From positions 1 to 24,929 of IMG/VR virus record IMGVR_UViG_3300032117_001639: a stretch of DNA of 24,929 bases. One strand, given 5' to 3'. The DNA comes from a virus. The translations under genes and the position numbers were made by a program. A model generated the notes under the pieces. That model did no database searches. It worked only from the letters and a program-made list of their open reading frames with translations, and had not been told where the DNA came from. This document shows, one piece after another, positions 1 to 6,598 of the stretch (position 1 is the stretch's first letter; each line of letters opens with the position of its first letter).

Positions 1-707
<707 letters not shown>

Positions 708-709
708 AT

Positions 710-1000
710 TTATGCCTCGTCGGTCAAATCTGCGAAAATATTTGACCATTTTTTTAGTTTTTCAATTTTTGCTATTTTTGCAGTTTCTAGTGTATCTAAA
801 TCTACAACCTGCATGTCCACTAGAATATCAATCATGGCTAGCAAGTCGCCAAGTTCTTCTTCTAAATGTCCTCTGTTAGTTTTAGGCTTTCCTGGTTTAA
901 AATTATCTAAACCGAATCTGTGACATTTACTAATTGCCTGAATAACTTCTGCACATTCCTCTGAAAGAATGTTCATTACTTCTCTTTCTCTTTCGTTCAT
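710..1000 (-). CDS. MazG-like nucleotide pyrophosphohydrolase
   Basis: A 96-residue all-alpha protein of the MazG/dUTPase-like NTP pyrophosphohydrolase superfamily. The metal-binding signature is visible as EECAE (near residue 14) and EELGDLLAMID (near residues 50-60), the ExxE...ExxD pattern. Such enzymes hydrolyse (d)NTPs to the monophosphate and pyrophosphate. In phages they are thought to clean nucleotide pools or lower (p)ppGpp; the substrate here cannot be read from sequence. The ATG at 1000 is preferred because AGAGGT sits 5 nt upstream. An in-frame start 18 nt earlier lacks a ribosome site. The gene begins 1 nt after the exonuclease stop, so the two are almost certainly co-translated. 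It is about the length of single-domain phage MazG proteins. Confidence 0.85.
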   Translation of the reverse strand: MNEREREVMNILSEECAEVIQAISKCHRFGLDNFKPGKPKTNRGHLEEELGDLLAMIDILVDMQVVDLDTLETAKIAKIEKLKKWSNIFADLTDEA

Positions 1001-1001
1001 A

Positions 1002-1586
1002 TTACCTCTGATTTGCAAATGGTGTTATCATCTTGCCTTCGTATGTAGTCGAAGTGCGTAATGTATTGTAGACATTCTGAACGCCTACTGCCTGATTCCA
1101 TGCATCTTCTAATGCATGATGTTTTAGTACTGGTGGACGATTTGGGTTAATTCCTAAATCAAAAATAGTACGCACATCTCTAATTTGCCAAAACTGCCAA
1201 GGAATGGCTTTGCCAATCTTTTTATATACGTGTTCACAAATCATAATATCGAACACACTACCGTTGGACCAAACACGTTTTGCGCCCCAGCAAAATTTAT
1301 ATAATTGCTCAAAGGCATCTCTAATGTGTATGCGGTCAACTTCACTAAATGCTTCTGCTTGTGCGGCAGGATCTTGTTTACTCCACCACTCAATAGTATC
1401 GTCGTTTGTTACTAGTCCAATTTCATCACAACTATCCAAATCTACTCTAAGATAAAGAGAATCCATATCGGGCTCCTCTACATCTTTGCCAAGCGGATCG
1501 AATTTCACTGCGCCAATCGTAAGAATGGCGGCATCGGTTGATGTCGCCAGAGTTTCTAAATCGATCATAATATCTGTTTTTGCCAT
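1002..1586 (-). CDS. DEDDh 3'-5' exonuclease, T4 DexA-like
   Basis: The 194-residue product carries the DEDDh fold markers. D9 and E11 lie in MIDLETLA, an Asp lies in GSVFDIMICE (near residue 112), and the closing His/Asp pair lies in HHALEDAWNQA (near residue 160). These residues bind two metal ions and cleave nucleotides from 3' ends. Length and motif order match the T4 DexA / Rv2179c-like group of 3'-5' exonucleases, so DNA or RNA trimming in the cytoplasm is expected. It follows a consensus sigma-70-type promoter and is the first gene of a dexA-mazG pair, probably early. There is no strong Shine-Dalgarno, only GAAAGAAC upstream of the ATG. It could equally be an RNase of the same fold. 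Confidence 0.85.
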   Translation of the reverse strand: MAKTDIMIDLETLATSTDAAILTIGAVKFDPLGKDVEEPDMDSLYLRVDLDSCDEIGLVTNDDTIEWWSKQDPAAQAEAFSEVDRIHIRDAFEQLYKFCWGAKRVWSNGSVFDIMICEHVYKKIGKAIPWQFWQIRDVRTIFDLGINPNRPPVLKHHALEDAWNQAVGVQNVYNTLRTSTTYEGKMITPFANQR

Positions 1587-1615
1587 TTAAGTTCTTTCTT
1601 TACTAGTTAACTTAA

Positions 1616-1644
1616 ATTATAACAGATATTATATCAAATGTCAA
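1616..1644 (-). promoter_or_regulatory. Consensus sigma-70 promoter upstream of dexA-like gene
   Basis: On the minus strand TTGACA (1644-1639) is followed after exactly 17 nt by TATAAT (1621-1616), a full match to the bacterial housekeeping consensus. Transcription would start near 1609, 23 nt before the exonuclease ATG. The -35 box overlaps the bS21 stop codon. It suits an early promoter read by unmodified host polymerase. Confidence 0.85.
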
Positions 1645-1874
1645 TAGAGTTTTGGTGGTAATTGTTGGTCACGGAGTTTTTTATTCCAACGAGCTTTGGC
1701 CGCACCCTTCTTACGTTTGCGTTCAGTGGTGGGTTTTTCATAAAACTCTTTGGCACGTAAATCGTCCAATTTTTTGGAATCGTCCATTTTACGTTTGAAA
1801 CGGCGTAGGGCTTGATTGATATTCTCGCCGTCTTTGACCGTTACTCCAGTGCCTCTAGTCTTCTTGTGGATCAT
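1641..1874 (-). CDS. rpsU: Ribosomal protein bS21
   Basis: A 77-residue basic protein matching bacterial bS21. It shows ALRRFKRK near residue 24, the hallmark REFYEKP-type block (AKEFYEKPTTERKRKK) and a Lys/Arg-rich tail ending LPPKLY. bS21 sits on the 30S platform close to the anti-Shine-Dalgarno and helps select mRNA starts. Phage copies are known from several large aquatic phages and are proposed to exchange with the host protein and favour phage messages. The LPPKLY-type ending resembles betaproteobacterial bS21, a clue to host. The ATG at 1874 fits the family start. It overlaps the upstream gene by 20 nt, with AGAGGA about 11 nt upstream. The stop codon overlaps the -35 box of the next promoter. 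Confidence 0.95.
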   Translation of the reverse strand: MIHKKTRGTGVTVKDGENINQALRRFKRKMDDSKKLDDLRAKEFYEKPTTERKRKKGAAKARWNKKLRDQQLPPKLY

Positions 1875-2274
1875 TATCGTTATCTTCCTCTTCGGAGTCA
1901 TGTATTTTTGCTACAATCCAATCCAAATCATAAATTCGATTTTTGCTGATTAGATTGTAAGGAGTTGTTTCATCTTTGGTAATATAAAAGACGTTTGGCT
2001 CGGCTAGCAAAAATGATATAAACTTGTGTGTCATAGGATCACAGTTGTCTACATCAATAATAATACCATGAGCTTGGCTTGCTACACTTAGTAACCAACT
2101 AATGTCAGTATCGTCATGGTCGTATATGAATATATTCAAGTCATCTATACTTTGACTTAAAATTGTTTGAAACTGTTCTTTAATAAAGTTGCTTGGTTGT
2201 ACTAGCAAGTAACTTAGAGTATTATTGAACAATTTATCAGGTGGGGTAATTAGTGTTATTTTTCCTAAATTCAT
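1855..2274 (-). CDS. Hypothetical protein, acidic C-terminus
   Basis: A 139-residue protein I do not recognise. It has an alternating strand/helix look (KITLITPPDKL, NIFIYDHDD, GIIIDVDNCD, NVFYITKDE), reminiscent of a small Rossmann-like or receiver-like alpha/beta domain with acidic turns, and ends in a very acidic tail of Glu, Asp and Asn. Its ATG (2274-2272) overlaps the TGA of the -1-frame extension of the upstream membrane/coil gene in an ATGA arrangement, and no Shine-Dalgarno is present, so translation is probably coupled. At its 3' end it overlaps bS21 by 20 nt. Confidence 0.8.
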   Translation of the reverse strand: MNLGKITLITPPDKLFNNTLSYLLVQPSNFIKEQFQTILSQSIDDLNIFIYDHDDTDISWLLSVASQAHGIIIDVDNCDPMTHKFISFLLAEPNVFYITKDETTPYNLISKNRIYDLDWIVAKIHDSEEEDNDNDPQED

Positions 2275-2408
2275 ACTGTCATTCTTTTGTTAAGTTTGGA
2301 CCAAAGTGCATCAGAATTCATCTGTTCTGCATTTTGTATATAGCCAATTACCTGCTCATTGTTATAGAATTTCCCTCCGAATCCTTCATCATGTACGTCT
2401 TTTTTTTT
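2271..2408 (-). other. Candidate -1 frameshift site and 42-residue extension
   Basis: In the zero frame of the upstream gene the minus strand reads TCA AAA AAA AAG ACG. It contains the heptamer A AAA AAG, the same slippery sequence used by E. coli dnaX. Without a shift only 16 more codons follow before TAA at 2348. A -1 shift enters a frame starting GAC at 2399 that stays open for 42 codons, reads as ordinary protein (GFGGKFYNNEQVIGYIQNAE...) and ends TGA at 2271-2273, in ATGA overlap with the next start. No clear downstream stem-loop was found. A missing A in a nine-A run would look identical. Confidence 0.6.
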
Positions 2409-3598
2409 GATTCTTCGGATTCGTCGTCGATAGCAGATACTTCATCGCCTTCGTTATTAATATAAGTTTCACCACGAGCAACACGTTCTTCAACTGTGCT
2501 TTCTTCTACTTTAGCTTCTTGTTCTTTTTCTATTTCTTGGGCAAGTTGACGTTCTGCTTCTTCAATCATCTTGTTCCATTTTTCTAACTCGCTAGCTTCT
2601 TCTTCTGTAACTGGAGTATCTGGAACTTCAACATCCGGCAGGGCAAATTGTGTAACTACTGTAGGTAAAACAATTTCTTCCATCGGAACTACTGTTGATA
2701 CCATTGGAGCAGGTTTTACTTCAACCTTTTCTTCTAATGGAGGAGCTTCTGGATCTGTTATTTGTTCCAATTCTTCTTTGGTTGGCTTTTCTCCAACAAA
2801 GGTATCTAATTCGGCAATAGTAGGATGTTCTTCTTCTTTTTGTTCTCTCGCCCATGCAAAAGTCATTTGGCTAGCAAGTAACATAATAACTGCTAGTGGG
2901 TCAAACACTATAACAATCATTATAATGATCCATGTTACTGCACTTTCAAGTAATGATGCATCTGGATTTGCACCGTATATGAATGCCGCAATATACTTGA
3001 TAGGACCAACTTCAGCTTCCACTTTACGATTCTCTGCTCGGATTGGTGCCGACTGTTCGTTAAGATCAGCAATGACCTTTTGATTAGATTCGATATCTTT
3101 GGCAAGTGAACTGCGATCTCGTTGCTGACTTTTACGTACAGCATTGGCCTTGTCTGCTCCGCCTTCTGTGGTTGAACGAGCTAAGATTTGATCAACAGCT
3201 TCGTCCATCTGTTTAAGTTGTTTACGGTCACTTTCAATATTTTCTTTGGCTGTTTTGATCTTTTCATCATATATTGCCAATTTAGATTGAACATCACCTG
3301 ACACTAAATTTTGGTCATTGTGGGCTTTTGAAAGGAATCCAAAAATGCCCATTGATGTAATAAGCATCAATACTACGACTGCTATAGTCATGTAGATTTT
3401 CATGAAACGTGGAGCACGTTCCCAATTGGCTTTTAACCAAGAGGCGCAGACAAGTTTACCAATTTCCAAAGCCGAACCCATAATCATAATGGGAATAACA
3501 GCCGCGGAAAAAATAGCGGTCAAACCTACTACAGAGTAGTAAATAGCGACCGCCGAAATTGTTAAACCAGTTAGTAAGAGTAAGTAAGCTAGTATCAT
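2348..3598 (-). CDS. Multi-pass membrane protein with coiled coil (zero-frame product)
   Basis: The zero-frame product has 416 residues. Predicted order: three hydrophobic segments (about 2-21, 24-46 and 68-90), a charged coiled-coil-like stretch (about 95-205, rich in Lys, Glu and Gln), a further hydrophobic pair around 215-260 (TWIIIMIVIVFDPLAVIMLLA), then a long Glu-rich cytoplasmic tail with runs of Pro and Val. The layout recalls DUF4407-type membrane/coil proteins, but I cannot assign a function. It would sit in the host inner membrane. The ATG at 3598 has no spaced Shine-Dalgarno and lies at the expected start of transcription of a TTGCAA-N16-TATAAT promoter. The 3' end carries an A9G run where the -1 frame extends the protein to about 442 residues, probably the intended product. 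Confidence 0.8.
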   Translation of the reverse strand: MILAYLLLLTGLTISAVAIYYSVVGLTAIFSAAVIPIMIMGSALEIGKLVCASWLKANWERAPRFMKIYMTIAVVVLMLITSMGIFGFLSKAHNDQNLVSGDVQSKLAIYDEKIKTAKENIESDRKQLKQMDEAVDQILARSTTEGGADKANAVRKSQQRDRSSLAKDIESNQKVIADLNEQSAPIRAENRKVEAEVGPIKYIAAFIYGANPDASLLESAVTWIIIMIVIVFDPLAVIMLLASQMTFAWAREQKEEEHPTIAELDTFVGEKPTKEELEQITDPEAPPLEEKVEVKPAPMVSTVVPMEEIVLPTVVTQFALPDVEVPDTPVTEEEASELEKWNKMIEEAERQLAQEIEKEQEAKVEESTVEERVARGETYINNEGDEVSAIDDESEESKKKTYMMKDSEGNSITMSR

Positions 3599-3604
3599 CC
3601 TGTA

Positions 3605-3632
3605 ATTATACTTGAAATAAGGACTTTTGCAA
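3605..3632 (-). promoter_or_regulatory. Sigma-70-like promoter for membrane/coil gene
   Basis: Minus-strand TTGCAA (3632-3627) and TATAAT (3610-3605) are 16 nt apart. The predicted start falls at about 3598, the A of the ATG, implying a leaderless or nearly leaderless message. The -35 box occupies the loop of the terminator hairpin of the preceding gene. Confidence 0.55.
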
Positions 3633-3642
3633 GTCCTTATTT
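3615..3642 (-). terminator. Rho-independent, possibly bidirectional terminator
   Basis: AAATAAGGACTT and AAGTCCTTATTT form perfect 12-bp arms around a 4-nt TTGC loop, 12 nt past the stop of the structural gene at 3654. The A-rich and T-rich outer thirds act as U-tracts on either strand, with a GGACTT core stem. Confidence 0.8.
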
Positions 3643-3653
3643 GTTCAATTATT

Positions 3654-4343
3654 TTATAGCGGAGTTCCTGCTAGAGTTGTTCCAGCTAATTGCGATGTTG
3701 ATACGTTAGCATAAATTTGTGCTGGCGTAGCTGGTTGAGTAATAGTAACTTTAACTTGTGAGTCACCAGTTTGAGCTGGATTCCAAACACGATAAGTTTT
3801 ATACCATCCTGTTGTTCCACCAGTTGCAATAGCAGTGGTAACAATATCTGTAATTGCCAATGCTGTTGTGTTAATAGCAGTACCAGTAGAATTCAAACTA
3901 TTGTAGGCTGTGTAAACTGTACCATCGCTGTTAGTAAATGTACCGTTAGCTGATGAACTTTGGCTAGCTAGATATTTGTTCCATTCGCCTAGAACAAACG
4001 CATCACGGTCAAATTCTACAGTGAAAACAACTTGTGTATTTTGTGCAGTAGCATCAGTACCGTTTGTTGCACCAGTAACAACTACGTCTAAAATACGGCA
4101 ATCTGCTATGCCTGAAAGTGCTTCTACAACACGTTCCCAACGCAAGTTTCCTTGTGCTAGAAGTAACGCTTGTGCGGCGCTCATGCTACTGGTATTAGTA
4201 TAGTTTGAACTATCCCAATCATATGGGTTTACGCCGCCGCCAGCTGTTCCAGTGGTTGCAAAGTTTGTATTAGTATTAACAGTAACTTGGTAAATTCCCT
4301 GAGTTAACTGATTCTTATCTTGTTGGTATCCTGATCCGGCCAT
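3654..4343 (-). CDS. Probable virion structural protein
   Basis: A 229-residue protein rich in Thr, Ala, Asn, Gly and Ser with few charged residues, typical of beta-rich capsid or tail proteins. The N-terminus is MAGSGYQQDKN; the middle contains WERVVEALSGIADCRILDVVVTG and a segment FTVEFDRDAFVLGEWNKYL. I do not recognise a family. It has a good Shine-Dalgarno (CAGGAG), an upstream TAAATA motif (GCTAAATA on the minus strand, 4375-4368) and a strong terminator just past the stop. Together these make a one-gene late unit, which fits a protein needed in many copies. Its composition resembles that of the 160-residue protein at 23015-23497. Confidence 0.75.
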   Translation of the reverse strand: MAGSGYQQDKNQLTQGIYQVTVNTNTNFATTGTAGGGVNPYDWDSSNYTNTSSMSAAQALLLAQGNLRWERVVEALSGIADCRILDVVVTGATNGTDATAQNTQVVFTVEFDRDAFVLGEWNKYLASQSSSANGTFTNSDGTVYTAYNSLNSTGTAINTTALAITDIVTTAIATGGTTGWYKTYRVWNPAQTGDSQVKVTITQPATPAQIYANVSTSQLAGTTLAGTPL

Positions 4344-4381
4344 TTTGCCTACTCCTGTTTATAGTATATTTAGCCCTTGGA

Positions 4382-4729
4382 TTACTTAAACACAATTAAA
4401 GCAAGTAGTCCGGCTTGGCAAAAGAACCCAAAACCAATGGTTACAATGTTCAGAAAATCCTTCTGAATTGCGGCCTTGATAAAAAAGCAAAATAATCCTG
4501 CCCAGCTAAACAACACCAAATCCACTGGAGGCATTTTTTCAGTTAATCCTGTTAAAACTGCCAACTCTGTAGGAATCGTAGCTAGGTGTAGCAGGATCAC
4601 TGCTACCCAGCCCATTGTTTCTGCACTTACATGCGGAGCATGGGTTTTGATGTTTTCAACTAGTTTGTCTAGATCGAAAAAACTAGAAAGATTTGATTTA
4701 AATTTTGAAAAAACTTCGTTTGATATCAT
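4382..4729 (-). CDS. Small three-helix membrane protein, holin candidate
   Basis: A 115-residue protein with an amphipathic N-terminal 40 residues, then three hydrophobic segments: about 41-62 (WVAVILLHLATIPTELAVLTG), 68-88 (VDLVLFSWAGLFCFFIKAA) and 91-114 (FLNIVTIGFGFFCQAGLLALIVF). It starts 8 nt after the SleB-type hydrolase stop, with an AAGGA ribosome site. Position and topology suggest a holin that would pore the inner membrane and time lysis. This is inferred from context only; no holin family signature is visible. Another role in the inner membrane is possible. Confidence 0.7.
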   Translation of the reverse strand: MISNEVFSKFKSNLSSFFDLDKLVENIKTHAPHVSAETMGWVAVILLHLATIPTELAVLTGLTEKMPPVDLVLFSWAGLFCFFIKAAIQKDFLNIVTIGFGFFCQAGLLALIVFK

Positions 4730-4737
4730 AGTTGTCC

Positions 4738-5268
4738 TTAGTTGTAAAAAATGTGATGACCAATCTTAGCTACGGGTTTTTTATTCCAGCCAGGCTGGAT
4801 ATAATCTCCATGAAAGTATAGGGCGTTTTTCAAATCTGGAAGACGGAATCCTTCCAATAATACTTTCTTTGCTACTTCCATACTTTCTGTGTACATTGCA
4901 TCATTCATTGGCTTCAATGCACTAGGTCCTTCACAATACCAACTAAATTGGCACATGACCTTTTCATAGACTACATTTTTTTGGTAGACTACTTTACAAA
5001 TATCAGATGGGAATTGTCCACTTTCTGTTCTGTTAATTGTTACTTGAGCTACAGCTACTTTACCTTCAAAAGGTTCACTGCCTGCTTCATGGTATATATT
5101 ACGAGCTAGACAATCTAATTGCTGTTGTCTCATTTGTGCTGTAATAGGGCTTGCCGAATCTCGGGCTTGTTTTAAATGTTCAAATTTCTTTGAAACTGCG
5201 AATTGTGCTAGTGCTAGCACACTTATCGCTACTGCTAGATTTACTAAAATTTTGATAATGCGTATCAT
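4738..5268 (-). CDS. SleB-type cell-wall hydrolase (endolysin candidate) with N-terminal signal-anchor
   Basis: A 176-residue protein. Residues 1-25 hold a hydrophobic helix after MIRIIK, acting as signal peptide or signal-anchor. The Hydrolase_2/SleB domain follows: CLARNIYHEAGSEP with likely catalytic Glu at 61, EGKVAVAQVTINR, FPSDICKVVYQ, CQFSWYCEG, and ALYFH near the end. The family cleaves peptidoglycan glycan strands. The hydrophobic, Ala-rich helix would deliver it through Sec, as in SAR endolysins. The ATG at 5268 is chosen because AAAGGAG precedes it. The frame stays open to a GTG at 5433 that also has an AGGAG, giving a 231-residue version. However, a late-promoter-like octamer GATAAATA (5441-5434) directly precedes that GTG, so late transcripts would begin past it. 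A three-helix protein follows. Confidence 0.9.
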   Translation of the reverse strand: MIRIIKILVNLAVAISVLALAQFAVSKKFEHLKQARDSASPITAQMRQQQLDCLARNIYHEAGSEPFEGKVAVAQVTINRTESGQFPSDICKVVYQKNVVYEKVMCQFSWYCEGPSALKPMNDAMYTESMEVAKKVLLEGFRLPDLKNALYFHGDYIQPGWNKKPVAKIGHHIFYN

Positions 5269-5357
5269 TTTTTTCTCCTTTACGCTGGATGAGGTGTCGC
5301 TACCACCGTCATGGTTATTTTGGCTGTCGATATGTCTCCTATAAAAATTAGCCTTGC

Positions 5358-5375
5358 CCACTAAACTTTTAGTGG
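5358..5375 (-). promoter_or_regulatory. Hairpin in the long leader of the hydrolase gene
   Basis: CCACTAA and TTAGTGG form a 7-bp stem with a 4-nt loop, about 90 nt upstream of the preferred hydrolase ATG. It lies in the 160-nt leader expected from the GATAAATA octamer at 5441-5434. Role unknown; it may affect leader stability or translation. Confidence 0.4.
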
Positions 5376-5436
5376 ACAATATATAGTTATCCTCTGACGA
5401 CGAGGGTAATATACTATTATTATGATCGGGCACTAT

Positions 5437-5829
5437 TTATCTCCTCATTCTAGAGATATCTACTGCCTCTTCATCACTAAAAACCGGCACTGCGTTGCTT
5501 TTATGCATGGTCGCGATGCCTTTTACCTTGATACCGGTATAAACTTTGGCTGGTGCTAGCGTTGCGTTGCCGCCGCCGGTATCTTTGCTCTTAATATGAG
5601 CAGTTGTATTGCGCCCTTCTGGGATTTTCAAACTGTAACTCGAGCCCAAACTTTCGGCTGTCATTGCACGTTTGCGTTTCTTTTCTTCGAGTTCAAGACC
5701 TTGGCGTTTAAGTAGTTCTTTCCAGCTTTCTTCCAACTGTTCTGCCTTTCTTTTAGCTTCGGCACTTGCCCATTTCTTTTTGCCTTTCTTTTTGCCAGTA
5801 GTTGATAGCCACGGACCTTCTAGATGCAT
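5437..5829 (-). CDS. Hypothetical basic protein, Lys-rich N-terminal half
   Basis: About 130 residues: HLEGPWLSTTGKKKGKKKWAS at the start, a highly charged helical stretch (AEAKRKAEQLEESWKELLKRQ) to about residue 60, then a less ordered half ending EEAVDISRMRR. I recognise no domain. The Lys-rich start suggests nucleic-acid contact or a virion role, which is inference. Start choice is uncertain: the ATG at 5829 is 13 nt from TGGAG, while a TTG at 5835 is 7 nt away and better spaced. A full-consensus sigma-70 promoter lies 40 nt upstream. Its 3' end overlaps the ribosome site of the alternative GTG start of the hydrolase. Confidence 0.8.
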   Translation of the reverse strand: MHLEGPWLSTTGKKKGKKKWASAEAKRKAEQLEESWKELLKRQGLELEEKKRKRAMTAESLGSSYSLKIPEGRNTTAHIKSKDTGGGNATLAPAKVYTGIKVKGIATMHKSNAVPVFSDEEAVDISRMRR

Positions 5830-5867
5830 ACTCAAAATAAATCTCCAAAAGTTATAACAATACAGCT

Positions 5868-5896
5868 ATTATACAGTCACTTTTGGGAAATGTCAA
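5868..5896 (-). promoter_or_regulatory. Consensus sigma-70 promoter
   Basis: Minus-strand TTGACA (5896-5891), 17 nt, TATAAT (5873-5868): a full consensus match with ideal spacing. The -35 box overlaps the last codon and stop of iscA. It would drive the basic protein at 5437-5829 and perhaps the lysis genes below. Confidence 0.85.
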
Positions 5897-6219
5897 ACTC
5901 TAAAGGACTCGCCGCATCCACAGCGATCTCTTTCATTAGGATTTTGGAAATCAAACCCTTCATTAAGTCCATTGCGGACCCAGTCCATTGTTAGGCCATT
6001 TAGATATGGCTCATCTTTTAAACTTACTAGCACACAAAAATCGCCCTGTGCGTAGTTTACAACCCCTTCTTCGGCTTCATACTTATCCACATATTCTAGT
6101 ACGTAAGCAAGCCCGCTACATCCGGTAGTTCTTACACCTATGCGAATACCAACACCCTTGCCTCTTTTGGCAAGATTTTGTTTAATTTTAGCTTGCGCTG
6201 TGTCTGTTACGATAATCAT
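5893..6219 (-). CDS. iscA: A-type iron-sulfur carrier IscA
   Basis: A 108-residue HesB/IscA protein. The three conserved cysteines are present: C34 in RTTGCSG, and C100 and C102 in CGCGESF, which bind iron or an Fe-S cluster for delivery to apo-enzymes. GLNEGFDFQNPN precedes the CGC motif as in E. coli IscA, and length is normal. The ATG at 6219 (MIIVTD) matches the family start and has AAGG 9 nt upstream; an earlier in-frame start would add seven unconserved residues. It overlaps iscU by 32 nt, keeping the bacterial iscU-iscA order. No IscS, HscB or ferredoxin gene is in the window, so sulfur must come from the host or from phage genes elsewhere. Confidence 0.95.
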   Translation of the reverse strand: MIIVTDTAQAKIKQNLAKRGKGVGIRIGVRTTGCSGLAYVLEYVDKYEAEEGVVNYAQGDFCVLVSLKDEPYLNGLTMDWVRNGLNEGFDFQNPNERDRCGCGESFRV

Positions 6220-6571
6220 CGATAGCGGCCTTAATGGCATCCTCTGCTAGAATTGAACAATGTATCTTTACTGGCGGGAGAGCAAGTTCTTCAGCGATTT
6301 CGCTATTTTTGATACTACCTGCTTCGTCCAGTGTTTTTCCTTTGACCCACTCTGTAACGAGTGAACTAGAAGCGATTGCGGAACCACATCCGTATGTCTT
6401 GAAACGAGCATCTCTAATAATACCATTTTCTACCTTTATTTGTAATTTCATTACGTCACCGCAAGCTGGTGCACCGACCATGCCTGTGCCTATGCTAGGA
6501 TCGTTTTTATCAAAAGATCCTACGTTACGAGGATTTTCGTAGTGGTCAATAACTTTGTCTGAATATGCCAT
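6188..6571 (-). CDS. iscU: Iron-sulfur cluster scaffold IscU
   Basis: A complete 127-residue IscU scaffold, on which [2Fe-2S] clusters are built from IscS-derived sulfur. Ligand cysteines C37 (PACGDV), C62 (YGCGSA) and C105 (KIHCS), the stabilising D39, and H104 are all intact. So is LPPVK (98-102), the motif bound by the specialised Hsp70 HscA. The sequence is very close to proteobacterial IscU, which argues for transfer from a host. A TAGGAG ribosome site precedes the ATG. A TTGCGA-N17-TATAAT element lies just upstream (6610-6582), but its start point would fall after the ribosome site, so read-through from upstream is more likely. The gene is followed directly by iscA. Confidence 0.97.
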   Translation of the reverse strand: MAYSDKVIDHYENPRNVGSFDKNDPSIGTGMVGAPACGDVMKLQIKVENGIIRDARFKTYGCGSAIASSSLVTEWVKGKTLDEAGSIKNSEIAEELALPPVKIHCSILAEDAIKAAIDDYRNRHSAS

Positions 6572-6598
6572 ATATGCTCCTATTATACATTATTTACG

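Noticed and set aside
2571-3083. A Ser/Gly/Thr-rich 170-residue plus-strand open frame
   Set aside because: It is the reverse complement of the Glu/Val/Pro-rich tail and the membrane segment of the minus-strand gene. Its composition is what that strand predicts.
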